A DNA stretch of 64,000 nt from Puccinia triticina (taxonomy: Eukaryota > Basidiomycota > Pucciniomycetes > Pucciniales > Pucciniaceae), in NCBI RefSeq assembly GCF_026914185.1, contig NC_070566.1, positions 6,448,001 through 6,512,000 of the forward strand, given 5' to 3'. This document shows positions 11,079-23,702 of the stretch, piece after piece; positions within the stretch are counted from its first letter, which is position 1; the number at the start of each line of letters is the position of its first letter. The notes under the pieces are model-generated. The model had not been told where the DNA came from. It ran no database searches and was given only the letters and a program-made list of their open reading frames with translations. The position numbers were made by a program, and so were the translations under genes.

Positions 11079-14000
11079 TTACAATTCATCCTTGAAGCCG
11101 CCGAAATCCTTCATCATCTCTTTCATCTTCTCCATATCGAAGTCCTTCATGTCACCGAGCTTACTAAAGTCGAAATCATCATCAGCGTCGTCGTCCAGAC
11201 CTTCGCCATCCTCTGCATCGTCATCTTCGGCCTCCAGCTGAACGTCTTCAGAAGAGTCAGACTTATCCTGCTCAGCTTCTTTCTCCGACTTCTTTTGCTC
11301 CTCCTGGTCGTCTTTGATCGCTTTTTCTTTCAGCTGATCCTTGACTTTGGACCATTCAGCCCAATCTTGCTTGCTTTCGTCGGTCTTCTGGGTTGTTCCG
11401 TCCGAGTTGATCTGGATTTTCTCGTCTTCTCCCGCAGGCTTGTCGTCAGAAGCTGGCTCCTTCTCGCCCGCTCGTGGGTCAAGCGGTCCTTCTTCGACAG
11501 CCGGCGCCGGCTTGATTTCACCAATATCGATCTTCTCACTCTCGTCGACACCGAGTGACCTTCTCAACAAGAGCTCGATCTGCTCGAAATATTTGTTGGT
11601 GTCCGGTACGGTGAAGCCCGAGCGGACCAAGCTGGTGTCCCACAGGACTCGGATCACCTGCGTCAACTCTTCCTTGGCCGTTTCGTCATCTTCACCAGCC
11701 TCCTCGACTTTCGTCAATAACCCTTGGATCAAAGGGTGCTTGGGGTTGATTTCGAAGACCTTCTTGGCTTTCTTGATGAAGTCCATCATGAAGTTCGAGC
11801 CGTCTGCTCCTTTTTGCTGGTTCTGGGCTGCCATCAATCGTTCCATGTTTCCCTATGACCAGAAGAGAAAAGTAGAATCTGATCAGCGATCGCCAGATTG
11901 TATATTCTTAATGATTTCTCGACTTACAGTCCATGCATACGAGTCCGCAACGACAGCACATGGAGAAGTCGTCAGACGATTTGAGATGACCACTGAAAGT
12001 ACAAATCAAAGGGTTTGTGAGCTGAAAAGATTCATCCTGAAGTTGTAAAAAAAAGGTTGCAAGACTTACCATCGCTTACAAATTCGTCCAGTTCCGTCTT
12101 CATGCGTTTCGACAAGGGCTCATATTGAGTCTTGTAGTTTTTCAAAGCTTCCTTCTCATCTTCGTCTTCATCCTCATCACCCATCTCCAAGCCTTTCTTG
12201 GCGACATCTTGGAATTTCAGTCCATCAAAGTTCGTCAAAGTGGAAGTGATCATCTCATCCATAGGTTCGGTCAAGTACAAGACCTCGTATCCTCTAGCTA
12301 CTAGCTTCTCCACAAATGGACTCCTGCTCAAATCCTTGACTTCCGTTCCTGCACTCGCGATGAAGTAAATTTGTTTTTGGTTTTTCTTCCGGCGAGCTAC
12401 GTATTCTTCTAGACTGACGGTACCTGTAGCCGATTGGGAGGATTGGAACTTCATGAGTTTAGCTAATTTATCTCGATTCTTCGTATCTTCGATCACTCCG
12501 ACTTTCAAGGTAGTTCCGATCTTCTTCCATAGTTTTTCGTATTTCTCGGGTTCTTTCTTCGAAAGGCTGGATAGGTGGTCGATGAATTTTTTGAGGACGA
12601 TGTTTTGGATTTGCTTCAACGATTTGGTGACTTGGAGACTGTCTCGTCCAACATTGAGAGGTAGGTCATCGGCATCCACGATCACCTTGATCCAGTTCAG
12701 CCATTTGGGAATGAAATCTGGACTGGGCTCTTTGGTGATCAAAACCTTTCGAACAAACAGTTTGACTGAGTCGAGCTGGGCGTAGGTTTTCGAATAGAAG
12801 TCTGCCGGGAGAGTTTCTGGGACGTAGATTAGACCGTGGAATGAAGTTCGACCCGCATCGCCCTATTGATTTAGTGAAAAAAACCTGTTAGTTTGGCCAA
12901 CTTGGTATAGAGGTAAGTATTGAGAGCAGCTGCGGATCTACCTTGAAGTGGACCCAGGAAGTGGGTGCTTCCTTTTGTCCCGTAAGACCTTGGTAGAAAG
13001 CGATGTATTCCTCGTCGGTGACAGATTTGGAGTCTCTGAAAAAGTGCGCGCACAAAATATAACGATCAATCCGGTGCATTTGGTTGAATGCATGACCAAG
13101 TAGCTTACCTAACCCAGATCGGACCTTTGGTGTTAACCTGTTCCCATTCATGTTTCTTGATGGTCTTTGTCTTGGGTTTCTTTGATTCCTCGTCCTCAGC
13201 GTCGTCTTCCTTGCTGTCGGCGTCATCGACTTTGACATCATCTTCATCATCGCTGTCGTCATCGTCGTCTTTGTCTTTCTTGGTGTCTTCGGATTCGGAT
13301 TCGGATTCGGATTCGTCCTTTTCATCCTTTTTCTCGCTGGCTTCTCCTTCTGATTCTCCCTCTTTCTTTGGCTCCTCTTCAACAGGGACTTCGATCTCTG
13401 GCAAGTCCCAATCAACACCAATATTAAGCATACATTAGTCAGATTTGTCTAATATCCAACCCGGCTTAACCAGAGAAACTCATGATGAAAGAGCGCACCT
13501 TTCTCAGTCCAGACGTAAATTGGAGCAGTCGTTGAGAATTCGGAGTGAGTGGCAATTAATTCTTTCAATTTGTCGACCTGTAAGAAGTCTAGTGCGTCAT
13601 CTTTCATGTACCTAAGAAAAAGAAAAAGGAATGAAGGATATTTCAGTTTTAGCAAAATCCATGGGTAGTGGGAAGGATTGGACTGACAGGGTGATTTCGG
13701 TACCTCTCCCCAGGTTGTTGCCTCGAGGATCTTCGCTAATTTTAAACTCGGCGGCATCCGCGTTACTTTCAAACACCCATTGTTTGTCGTCTTCGTTACT
13801 CTTAGAAGAGACTAAAACTCGATCGGCTACCAAGAAGGAGGAATAGAAGCCCAATCCGAATTGACCAATCAAATTGGAGCTGGTTCCCGAAGCCTTCTCG
13901 TTCCCCTTCTCTAGCTTGGATAGGAATTCAGACGTTCCTGACCGCGCGATCGTCCCAAGGTTCTTCTGCAATTCTTCTTTGGTCATACCGACTCCGGAGT

Positions 14001-14664
14001 CTGTAGATTTCATCAAGGGCACTGTTTGAGTAACAACACCATTATCAAGACAGTAAGCGTGAATCTCACCTCTGATGATCAGTCTTTTCGAGGGCACATC
14101 GGCAACGATAGTGATGTTTAAAGCCGGGGCGGAATCCAACACCTGAATTTAAGAGTTCCGTGCACAATGCCAGTGAGTATTCGATGTACTAACACCATAA
14201 CAATAAAAAAAAAAACAGACTCACCTTTGGGTCCGTCAAACTGGCGAACCTCAGTTTCTCCAGCGCGTCACCACTGTTACTAAGTAATTCCCTCAAGAAT
14301 ACGTCACGATCATGGTAGAGATGAGAGACAACTACTTTCATGAGTCGAGCTATGTCACTCTGTAAGGGGTTTTTTATGGTTTGGTAAATGATTGAAGGAT
14401 ATTAGATTTTTCGCGTCGTCAGAACTTGATTGATGACACACAGGCAGAGGAGATAGCTGGGACACTCACCTGAAATTCGAACTTTTCCTGAGTTTTGGAC
14501 ATCAAGACTTCCTGCTCAGGTTGAAAACCAGCGACTGGTAAAGTTTGATCGCTGGGATCTGACGGGGCGGAATTGAGACCATCCTCTTGAGAATAGGAAA
14601 AGTTTAGTAGGGCGATACTCAAAGTGATGAGCGTCAAAAGCTTGTTGTATCTTCCCAATTTCAT
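11079..14664 (-). CDS. ER-resident Hsp90 (endoplasmin/GRP94 type)
   Basis: Ten exons on the minus strand join in frame to about 947 aa: 14664-14470, 14359-14225, 14142-14070, 14000-13688, 13611-13499, 13397-13109, 13035-12942, 12862-12070, 11992-11928 and 11852-11079. Residues 1-28 form a signal peptide ([17 protein letters not shown]) and the last four are KDEL, so it is an ER-lumen ATP-driven chaperone. Hsp90 landmarks are present: [13 protein letters not shown] (catalytic Glu near residue 89), DSGVGMTK (nucleotide-binding Asp near 135), [11 protein letters not shown] (180-190), an acidic Glu/Ser/Asp linker (about 282-350), [10 protein letters not shown], and the C-terminal domain. The protein is longer than animal GRP94 (about 800 aa) because of the linker and an acidic tail before KDEL. 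Introns 3 and 4 were placed by protein motif. It would fold secreted clients such as the effector-like proteins nearby. Confidence 0.93.
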
Positions 14665-16513
14665 CTTGAAAGGCAAATAAACAGACGGAGTGTTGGAACA
14701 AGAACTAAGGATAACGGGGATACTGGAAAGCTCTGGCTAGATTTAGATACTGGTGGGGTTCGCTCGAGATGGACTGGTGGGTATAATTTGTGAGCAGTAA
14801 GTTTTTTGTGAACTGATGGTTGATGAACGCACTTGAGGTTGATGACGATAGAAAAACTCAAGACGTGGAAGAGGGGCTGGGTTTATGTAAGGGTAGGAGA
14901 AAGGACTGCTGACGTAAGCTGCGACAGCCCGCTGGCTGGGCCTATCGATCGGACAGGATACGAAGAACAAGGGATGTCACACATCTCCAGACCCCAGGGC
15001 TCCACCAGCGACGTCGACAGGCGTCGACAGGCCAACTGGCCAAGCACATCAACAATCTCGAGGAGACTCGAGTCAGGTTTCATGACGACCTTCGCCGCCA
15101 CGGCCGCACCATCCCATTCATACAGCCGCAAACTATCCCCCTCTTATCCTTCAAACTTGTTTCAGACCAAGTATGTATGTAGTGAGGAGGTCTGATTGTG
15201 TGTACATCTTTACCCTTCGCGACAATGAGCGACAATGGAACATTCTGATTTGTTCTACTCGGTCAAATCCGGCTATCTTCGGCGAGCCGGAATGCACACA
15301 GCGACCTCCGAATGTCACTCGACCCGCTGACGAAGACCTTGGTCCTTGGGTGGTCCGCGCAATCCCCTGGTGGTTTGGGGCGTTTGAACCCAGATGAGAC
15401 AGAACTTTCCTTCCAATCAATGCAGTCAGCAGTTCCTTAAGCTGCTGGCAGTAGACGGGGTTCATGCCTGCCAAAACCTCATCTGAAGATCCCGGCGGGC
15501 GCTCTGAAGCGCTTTGCGCCGCTGCCTGCCGGCAGCAGGCGAGGTACTTGGGGTCAAGTTCGGATGGGCCTCTGCCCGAATGAGCCTTGTCAGTGTTTCC
15601 AGATTCACGGGGATCCACGTGGTCATCCCTCAGGCCTTGTCCTTGGCCTCAATGTTTTTTTTTTTTTTCTTTTGAGATCTTCGCAGATGAAATCACATCC
15701 AATTTCGCCAAGGACGCAACACCGGACATCATATCAAGACATGGTGATTAGTAAGAGTCACGCTGGATTGTATATACAGAACATTGGTGTACCAGATGAA
15801 GACTGCTCTTTACTCAGTGCCCGTTGGCCGTCAAACTCGGTACTATCGCTTATTAATATCACTCATGAGGCATTCATGAGGAGTTGTCTCAAAAATTCAG
15901 TGGCTTGGCCTAGTAGCTTTGACTCCCTGCCTTGAGTCAGACAGGTCTCAAAAGCTTATTGCCCGCATGAAATGTTATCCCTTCGTCCCACACACTGTGT
16001 CCGCATCGTTTAGGAGCCCGCTTCAAGCCTCAAGGTGGTATAGAGGTGGTCGGGCATTACATGCCAGAGCCGTCAGCATCTGAAGTGCTGGGGATTCAGG
16101 CTGTACTGCACTGGCAGCCTTTCAAACGATCAAATCGGATCGATATGTCCTTTCTCCACCTTCGGTTCAAGCCGAAGTCGAAATCCGATCGTGCAGCTTG
16201 TCTTGTGATCTGATTTTGGATCCCAAAGTGATGTTATCTGATGGGCTACGGCACCCTATCAACTTGTATGTGGAGATGAACCAGAATAGTAATGAAACAG
16301 CCTTTCGAATTGCTGCGAGGCTTTATAGGGAGCCGGTGCGCACTCTTCCCTAGACAGCGGTCAAATCAGCATAAATGAATCACCACTCGAGATCAGCGTC
16401 TCGGTCAGCTGGTTTTATCGCCTTCAAAGTTCAAGGCATAGTCTACCATTGGCATCACCAATAAATAATTTTAGGCCTCGATTGAGACTTTCCTTCCATC
16501 GGTGACTAAAATA
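14665..16513. other. Intergenic region between Hsp90 and secreted paralogue 2
   Basis: About 1.8 kb with no supported gene. The first few hundred bases should hold the Hsp90 promoter, with TGACGTAA (14909-14916) and CGACGTCG (about 15009) palindromes as candidate factor sites only. A T-run lies near 15655-15669. An open frame on the minus strand at 15151-15618 lacks an ATG start and recognisable motifs. Confidence 0.4.
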
Positions 16514-18074
16514 ATGATCCCATCAAATTTGACATATTTGTTTCTCGCTCTGCAAATTGTTCGAGCCAGTCATCAAGCGCCGTCTTACAGCCTGCCATCA
16601 GAAGAGTCGATCAGTAGGCCATTTTCCTCTTTCCCTGATAAAACTTGATTAGCCTTCAATGTCAGCGCCACTCAACTGGACTTATATCTTGACTTTGTAA
16701 AATAGCCGCCGCGGCACCAGGAATACTCCGTAATCGTGATGGACATTCTGGTTCCAGTCGTGCCGTAACGGAAGCTGCCCAGAGGCAGATCGAGGGCAAG
16801 GGAAAGCACCTGCAGTCCAATCAACACTGGCAAGAAGGAGTTAACAACGCAAATCTGGATAATGCAAGTGAGTATACGTTCTTTCTTCTGCTCAGGCTCG
16901 AGCATCCTACTGATCTTTGAATGCAAATAAAAAGTTAGGCTAGATCTCACCCCGCAGGTAGTGGAAAGCAATGATATCCGTCAGCAAATATATAATTTTG
17001 GGAATATGTACCCTAAAGATTACTTAATTTGGGACATCACTCGGAAATTATTAAACATCCATGAAGATTGGATTGGGAGTGCTGGAGATTATCCCAGATT
17101 GGTAAAAGGATGGAGAGCATTATTGAAATTAATTGAAGAAGCAGGCCGATTGAATTTGGACCGCAACCATCCATTAGTCAGAGGACGGTTGATCTTCATC
17201 GCGTCTTCCTTAGTAAATTACCTGACAAATGACAATCTAACACCACCAGAAGTTCTCGATGTCCTTTTACAATGGCAAAGAGACAATTTTCCGCGAGTCG
17301 TCAAGTCCTTCGTTGAATCCGAAATCCTCTTCGGTTGGTTGGAATCGGAGAAACCTACTGTGTTCACCCCAACAATAAAATTTCTTATGACTAACAGGAG
17401 TTTTAAACCCCTTAGAAGATCCTTAAAAGGTATGCTCCATTTTCTCGAATGCATGTTGCAGTAATAATGAGATACTTTTGTCTAAAGTCTAGAGACAAAA
17501 CTAAAGCCGGATATCTTTATTTTTCCTAATTGATGATTCTATGTGGATGATTTTATTCCGGAATATAAAAATCGGACCGAATGCAGCTCTTGATGATGAA
17601 GGTGAAGATCGGGTTGTGTTTGCTTTTCTGTGTGCCATGATGGAGTTTTTGGAACGCGAAAGAAACAAGTGGAACAACACGCGACATTTCTTTCACGATT
17701 TCTTCCGTCCGTTCCTCAAGTCCAAAGACCCATATGGGATGATCCAAAAGTATGACACTTGGGATAAGATGATAAAAGCGGGCTCCAATTTCTTCCAACA
17801 AGGAAACATGGACCTTATTGAGAAACAACTGAACGGGGATGGTGGGAGGTGGCACCAGCTGGAACTTGTGACAGTTTACTTTTTTCTGAAGTATGTTAAA
17901 AATATGAAGAAAGAAAACGTAGAGGAAGCTTCCAGGTTTGAAGATTACTTAGAAGGGGAGCTAGACCGGCACAAAAAATTCATAGAAGAGATAATTCCAG
18001 GATTTAAAATTCACAAATCAAGGAAAGTGAAAAATAATTCAACAGAAGCTTCAAAGAAGAGAGGAGATTATTGA
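16514..18074 (+). CDS. Secreted protein, rust-type paralogue 2 (effector candidate)
   Basis: Exons 16514-16613, 16706-16867, 16962-17429 and 17587-18074 join to about 405 aa. All introns are phase 1, as in the paralogue at 6643-8398. The signal peptide is MIPSNLTYLFLALQIVRAS. The acceptor of exon 3 was chosen to keep frame (AG at 16960-16961). The mature protein is rich in Trp, Phe and charged residues, with a conserved LLQWQRD...VFTPTIKFL region matching LLQFYLK...VFPTLECL in the paralogue, and RWHQLELVTVYFFLKY matching YWHTMKLIDYIQMMM. No enzyme motif is visible. Similarity between the two is low, so the duplication is old. Confidence 0.7.
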
Positions 18075-19424
18075 ATTTGTTTTGCCAGAAATATACAAAA
18101 CATGAGATGTATCAGTAGCATTTTTAAATCAGAATCTCAATCATTTGACTATTAGGAATCAGATTTTGAGTCCAATCATGCATTCATGCTTATTACTATT
18201 TCATTCTGTTTCTTATTTTCTTTTATTGTGGCCAAGGGAGGGGTTGGAATTTCCACTTGGTCATCTATTTTTGCTTCATTTATGATTTCTGTTGCTGCCT
18301 TTCCCATTTGTCATGTGATTTTTGAACCCTACATCATTAAACCAAAAGAAATAAGAAAACATGCTTCAACCATGGTCTTGTATATCATTTTCAATCAAGA
18401 TTATCCAAGTATATAATTAAATGATACAAAATCCCCAAGCCTGTTAAATTCTTTTGGATCAAGCTCAACAAATCTCAAATAATGAAAAGGATTCACAGGA
18501 TTCATTTCTATTTAGAGTCTAAAAACATTACAGTAATAGTTCTATGCAAGGTTTTAGTAAACTGTGTTTAACTAAGAGCTGGTGGTTGACTTCTCTCTAC
18601 TGATTATGACCAAGAATGAAAAGAAGAGATGGTTTCCATTCTTCTGTCCAATGTTTGATACTGGGTCAAGACTATGAGACAGCAAGATGTGTTAAAGTCA
18701 TCTCTTTTGCTTGTCTATAGATAAAATAAAGAGTTCTTACCTGGTAAAGGCTCTTGGCTCCTATTTTCCAATTTGCTTGGCTTTGGAGAAAAACCTGAGT
18801 AGTTGTTTGATGTTCTCTGTTAAACCAGTGTTGAAGTATTTTTCAGGCTTTTGTCTGCTGAGCCTAGCTTGGGGCATGAGTACTCACTGTCCATCTTTCC
18901 AGCTCTTTGATTCAGTTGGTCCAACTTTTTCTAGCAGAACTGAAACAAAGCATTAGCTGTTTTCTAATCTCCAGAGAATAGTTGAACTCAAACTCACCTT
19001 TGGTTTTTGTTGGGCTTGGCTCTATTAGAGATCTTGAACTGGGATGATCCTCAACCCCCAAGTCTGTTATTGCTACCAAAGTCTGTACCTGCATTCACAA
19101 GAGTGCTATCAGTTTGTTCAGCTTTGGAAGTTTGGAAGTTTGGGATACCTTTGTCAGCAGCTACCTTAGGTTGCAGCATGTGTCACCTAGGTCTGTAATC
19201 TTACAAAATCCAAAGGCCAGTGGAGGACCAAGTGCTGGGTCCATTACAAAAGAACATCAGGCCACGGTATAGTCAAAGCATACCCAGGCAGAAGTCAACA
19301 TTGAAATAATAATAAATCCAGACCAATGAAACCAGAAAACTTGGAAAAAATCCTATCATTTGACAAAAGACAACATGGGAGGTTGTCAGTTCCAGTGCAC
19401 ACCTCAGGGGGCGCCCACCAAAAT

Positions 19425-19489
19425 CCTGCTTTCTCAATTGGTGGGAAGTCCTCCTAATTGGAAGATTTCCCATCAATTGAGAAAGCAGG
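19425..19489. repeat. Hairpin: 26-bp inverted repeat, 13-bp loop
   Basis: Sequence 19425-19450 (CCTGCTTTCTCAATTGGTGG...) is repeated inverted at 19464-19489 with two mismatches. Probably a tiny MITE or a remnant of one. Confidence 0.75.
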
Positions 19490-19571
19490 CTATTGCTCCC
19501 CTTTGAAAATAGAAAATGGCACTCAACTGGTATTCTAAACCAAAGGGAATTCCTCCAATATATTTAGGGTG

Positions 19572-19740
19572 TTCAAAGTTGACTTGCATAAAATCATAAC
19601 ACCATAAAATCATAAAATTCTAAGCTGAAAAAAATATGTATAGAGCAAAATTTCTAGAATGGTACATATAAAATCATCATTTGAAAGTTTTATGATTTTA
19701 TGATTTTATGTATTGAAAATTTTATGATTTCAACTTTGAA
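19572..19740. mobile_element. AT-rich MITE with TTCAAAGTTGA ends
   Basis: It starts TTCAAAGTTGA and ends CAACTTTGAA. The inner arms are repeats of CATAAAATCATAA and its complement. A related arm is found inverted at 56013-56075. Confidence 0.55.
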
Positions 19741-20112
19741 TTCATATATTTTTGAAAAGAATCCTCTAACATCTAAATAGCCCGTCCCTTCCAACTTTAT
19801 CAAAAATATCCAAGAATTTAAAGCAGGCATAAATTGGCTTGAAATCTGGTGATTCCAATGTTGTTAAGGGCTGGGCCGCGGGGTCTCATACAAGGGGTGT
19901 GGTCACCATTCCTTATATTGGGCCACAAACCTTCCTGCAGGAGGGGCCCTTTGGTACAACAAGCAAGGAAGGAACTTAGTGGTGAATTTAGGTCCATAAC
20001 CGTCCATAAGTTCCTCCTCTGGTTAGGGGCTTAGTTATGCTATTCTATGGGCAAATTTTTGAGAAGCAAATATGGAGGATTTCAGAGACCTGAGCCTTAC
20101 CTTGACTTATCA

Positions 20113-20200
20113 CAAGTCCCTTTCTTTGGAGGGCCCTGGCAGCCTGGGCTGGTGTGAAGCACCCTCTTGCAAAGTGCCACCTCCAAAGGAGGGACTTGCA
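20113..20200. mobile_element. Short palindromic MITE, AAGTCCCTCCC family
   Basis: It starts CAAGTCCCTTTCTTTGGAGG and ends CCTCCAAAGGAGGGACTTG. The interior is GC-rich and non-coding. Confidence 0.6.
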
Positions 20201-20878
20201 AGTTGCAGGTAATTGCAAGATTTTGGTGTGAGGGCTTTCACCCTTTTGGTGGGAGTTTTTTCCTGTCCCCCTTTCCAGTGTCTTCCCCCAACAAATACTT
20301 AACGCCTGTGGTACCAGATGAAAGGAAATTGAAGCCAAGATTCTCAGCTATCCTCTGCACTTCAGCTTGCTGTCTTACAATGAGCGCGCTTTGTAATGTC
20401 ACTTTGATATAAAAAATTGGACAAAAGCCACGATTTTGCCGCAGCTCTCACGCGGAAGAATGCCAATATGGCAATAGCTCATCAAACTTAGCCAAGTGCC
20501 GAGGTGGGGGCGCGACTGGGGAGGCCGGACTTAGTTATTTGATAACTCATAAGCCATCGGGAATGGCTCAATGGGAGATGCTGCTCAATTTGCATCAGGG
20601 TGCTCTGCACCCCCGGTCACGGCGAACTTAACACAAGTCCGCCTACGCTTGGGGGGGCCGAAGGGCCCGCCTCCCAAACCTTTGGTACCCCCGTTTGAGA
20701 GGCTATGTTAAGCTCGCAGTCACGGGAGGTTTAGTTAAGTCCCTATTACCCTTCAGAATGCCGAGCTTGCCCTTCCCTCTCTGTCAGGGACAGTCTGACA
20801 GATCACCAGGTCACAAGGATCTTAGGGAAAGGGTGCCAGCTCTTGAACAACCGTTAACCTGTTCGTCCAAGGGGATCC

Positions 20879-21001
20879 TGTTGGAGAGTGAGCTCAGAGA
20901 AAGTGATACTTTTCACATAACATGGGAAAAGTGAACTAAACAGTCTATCTACAAGAGCTGTGACAGGTGTCGCAGTCGAGATCTAACACAATGTCACAAC
21001 A
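20879..21001 (-). repeat. 3' LTR of the copia element
   Basis: A 123-bp repeat identical to 28656-28778 except for three C/T or G/A differences, two of them at CpG sites. Next to target duplication GATCC. Confidence 0.95.
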
Positions 21002-21127
21002 TCCCCCCCCTCGGCAAGAAACCTGCACTACATTAGAGAATGAAAAGATAGACGAAAAGAAAGAAAGAAAGAAAAAAAATAGGAGAGAGCAAGATAAGAG
21101 AACAATGTAAGAAGAAAAAAAAAAAAA

Positions 21128-23437
21128 CTAAGTTATAAGCCCTTGAATGATTGTCCTGCATTTTTGATGTGCCGACTTTCCCAGCGCCTTTGTGAGAACA
21201 TCCGCAATCTGTTCCTTCCCTGGAATCCACTTGATGCTTGTTTTCTTCTCATACAAAGCCTGATTTGTAATGTAAAACTCCCGTTCAATGTGGTGCGTTC
21301 TTTTGTTCAAGGCGTCTTCACATCCGATTTTGACAGCGGACTGGTTGTCGCAAAGTATCATCACTGGGAAATTCACTCCCACAATATCCGACAGAAGATT
21401 CCGCATCCACAGCGCGTGTCTCGTGGCATGGCCCAGCACCATGTATTCAGCTTGGCAGGTTGAGCTTGCTACTGTGACTAGACGCCTAGAGACCCACATG
21501 ATTGGTGAACCGTAGAGTTGAATTATAACCCCGTATGTAGAACTAGAGTTTGTTTCACCCCAATTTGCATATACAAAGCATTCAACCGGGTGACCATCCG
21601 AACGGTCTGGCCTTATTCTGAGCGGTGTCACTTTTGTCTCAGCCAGGTATCCTAGTAGGTGTCGCAGTCCTTTCCAGTGGAGCGCTGAGGGTCTGCTGGA
21701 GAATTGGGCTAGATATTTTACGCTGTACGCAATATTGGGCCGGGTTCCAACCGCAACATAACTGAGACTCCCTATAGTGGAAAGGAAATTGGTGCTATTG
21801 ATGCCCGCCTCGGTAGTGTCCGTGTTGGCAGTGTAGCCTTCAGGCAGAGGTGTAGAGTGTAAGGTCACACCGTCCCAACGTTCTCTGAGAATCTTGTCAA
21901 TCAAGAGCGGTTGCGTCAAATCAAAACTGTCTTGATTCCTAAAGATTTTCACTCCCACCATGCTAGTGAGTCCTTCATTCCACTTGATTTCAAGAGCGCC
22001 TTTCAGTTGTTTTTCTAGTAGTTTCAGGGCCTCGTCTGACAATCCTGTGACAATCCCGTCGTCTACATGCACCCAGATGATCGATCTGTCCTCTTTGCGT
22101 CTGAGAGTGTAGACGCTGGAGTCATAGTAACTTGACACATACCCAAGGCTAGCCAGCGTACCACTGAGGTGTTTCCACCAGCACCTTGCCGCCTGCTTTG
22201 TCCCGTAAAGTGCGCGCTTCAGGAGACAGGCCTCGCCAACATTAACGTTAAGTCCCTCAGGGGCTTGCACCCATACTTCCTCGTCGATGGGCGTGTTTAG
22301 ATACGCCGCAACAAAGTCGAAGTTGTAGATTGGCCAGTTGTTCCTGGCTGCAATAGTCAGAAGAATTCTCATCAAAGTGAAGGTGGCCGTTGGTGCAAAG
22401 GTATGCGCGAATTCGGTGCCTTCTTTTTGATTGAATCCTTTTGCGACATACCGTGCCTTGTATTTGATGGATCCATCAGGGTTGGTCTTCTTTGCAAAAA
22501 CCCACCGTGCTCCTAGTTTTCTCCGCTTCAATGGTAGTTTCCAAACGACCCAGACCTTCTTGCGTTTCAGATTGTCTAGTTTGGTGTTTACCGCCAGCTT
22601 CCATTGGGCTGCTTCAGGAGATTGCATTGCGGCTTTGAAAGTCAAGGGAACGTCGCAAGAGCTATCAGCGCAGTTCTCCATGTATTGGTCGACTAACTTC
22701 TCTTGATGTTCAACTAATTCTTCTTGGCTGAAGTCATTCAGGACCATGTGTTTAGCTTTGGGTGCTGGTGGCGGATGGGGTGGATTGGCGGTGGATTCTT
22801 TCTCTGGGATTGGGGCACTAGTGACCGGCCCTGATGGTAGGGCATTCCGTCCAAAATCTGCCCATGCCAAGGAGACTAGTTTCTTTGTTTTAGGGATCCA
22901 GAACGTCCAACCTTTTGATTCTGGTAGGTGCCCGACGACTAGAACTTCGACAGCGCGCTCATCAAGCTTCTTCCGTTTTTCAGGGGCTACCAAGATGTAT
23001 GCTTTCAAACCAAAAACTCTTGTCCAATCCAGTTGCGGTTTGTCACTGAAGAAAAATTCGTACGGAGTTTTGTCTTTGGTGATGCGATTTGGGATTCTGT
23101 TCAACGTCCAAGCCGCCCAGAGGAAAGCGTATCCCCAAAATTCTTTGCCTAATTCGCTGTTGTACAAGATGCTTCTACCCATCTCTGCAACTGTTCTGTT
23201 GTAGCGTTCAGCGGCGCCGTTTTGAAAATGATGGTAGGGGAGTGAGCGCTCTGCCACAATACCTTTGTCACCGAGATACTTACCAAAAACCTTTGATTCA
23301 AATTCACCTCCATTATCTGAGCGTAGAATCTTCACTTTGCAATTGGTTTGATTTTCCCATCTGGTGATTGTCTGCGTAAGCATATCAGCTGCCTCACTCT
23401 TAGCCTTGAGGATTTTGCACTTCACACGTAAAAACAT
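21128..23437 (-). pseudogene. copia pol: integrase core, reverse transcriptase, RNase H
   Basis: A 769-codon open frame. In order: the rve-type integrase core (LRSDNGGEFES, with FQNGAAERYNRT following), then a reverse transcriptase starting near WVFAKKTNPDG with NFDFVAAYLNTP and VHVDDGI (a YVDD-box variant with His in place of Tyr), then RNase H with SSSTYGVIIQ, CQAEYM and a terminal KWIPGKEQIADVLTK. The frame ends at 21128 close to the polypurine tract. It is cut off from the upstream integrase zinc domain by a frameshift near 23430, so no functional polyprotein is expected. Confidence 0.93.
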
Positions 23438-23694
23438 CCCTTATTGTAAGAGCATATTTGCCTCCTGTCATAGTCGGTGTATCAAAGGGACCCATTAGAT
23501 CAACACATACCACCAACAAGCGTTCAACACATTGTTTGGTTGGGCCAAGTGCCGAAGTCTTTGTTGCTTTGCAGATTGAACAGACAGGACACTTAATAGA
23601 ACCCGTCGGCATTGTTGTGGGCAGACCATAACCTAGCTGTAGTTTCACCATCCGTCTAATCTTACGGAGGCTCGCATGTCCGAAAAGTCTATGC
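23430..23694 (-). pseudogene. copia integrase zinc-binding region
   Basis: It encodes the HHCC module (WHRLFGHASLRKI...CPVCSICK) and the start of the integrase core (GGKYALTIRDVF). The coding frame then shifts relative to the downstream pol frame. Upstream it is interrupted at 23695 by the hAT-like insertion; before that insertion the frame read LLFC directly into WHRLFGH. Confidence 0.85.
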
Positions 23695-23702
23695 CAGAAC
23701 AG

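Larger units (their letters stand above)
18075..20878. other. Intergenic, repeat-bearing
   Basis: No gene is supported. A 76-codon frame at 18186-18416 is hydrophobic but sits in probable 3' UTR of paralogue 2. Hairpin elements at 19425-19489, 19572-19740 and 20113-20200 are listed separately. Around 20628-20760, GAACTTAACACAAGTCC and GTTTAGTTAAGTCC resemble MITE ends. Confidence 0.4.

Noticed and set aside
13088..13438. 116-codon Ser-rich frame on the plus strand
   Set aside because: It is the antisense shadow of the acidic Glu/Asp/Ser linker of the Hsp90 gene.
15151..15618. 155-codon minus-strand frame
   Set aside because: Begins with GTG, has no recognisable motif and no supporting splice context.
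18186..18416. Small hydrophobic 76-codon frame
   Set aside because: Lies just after the stop of the secreted paralogue 2, AT-rich, no partner exons; more likely UTR.
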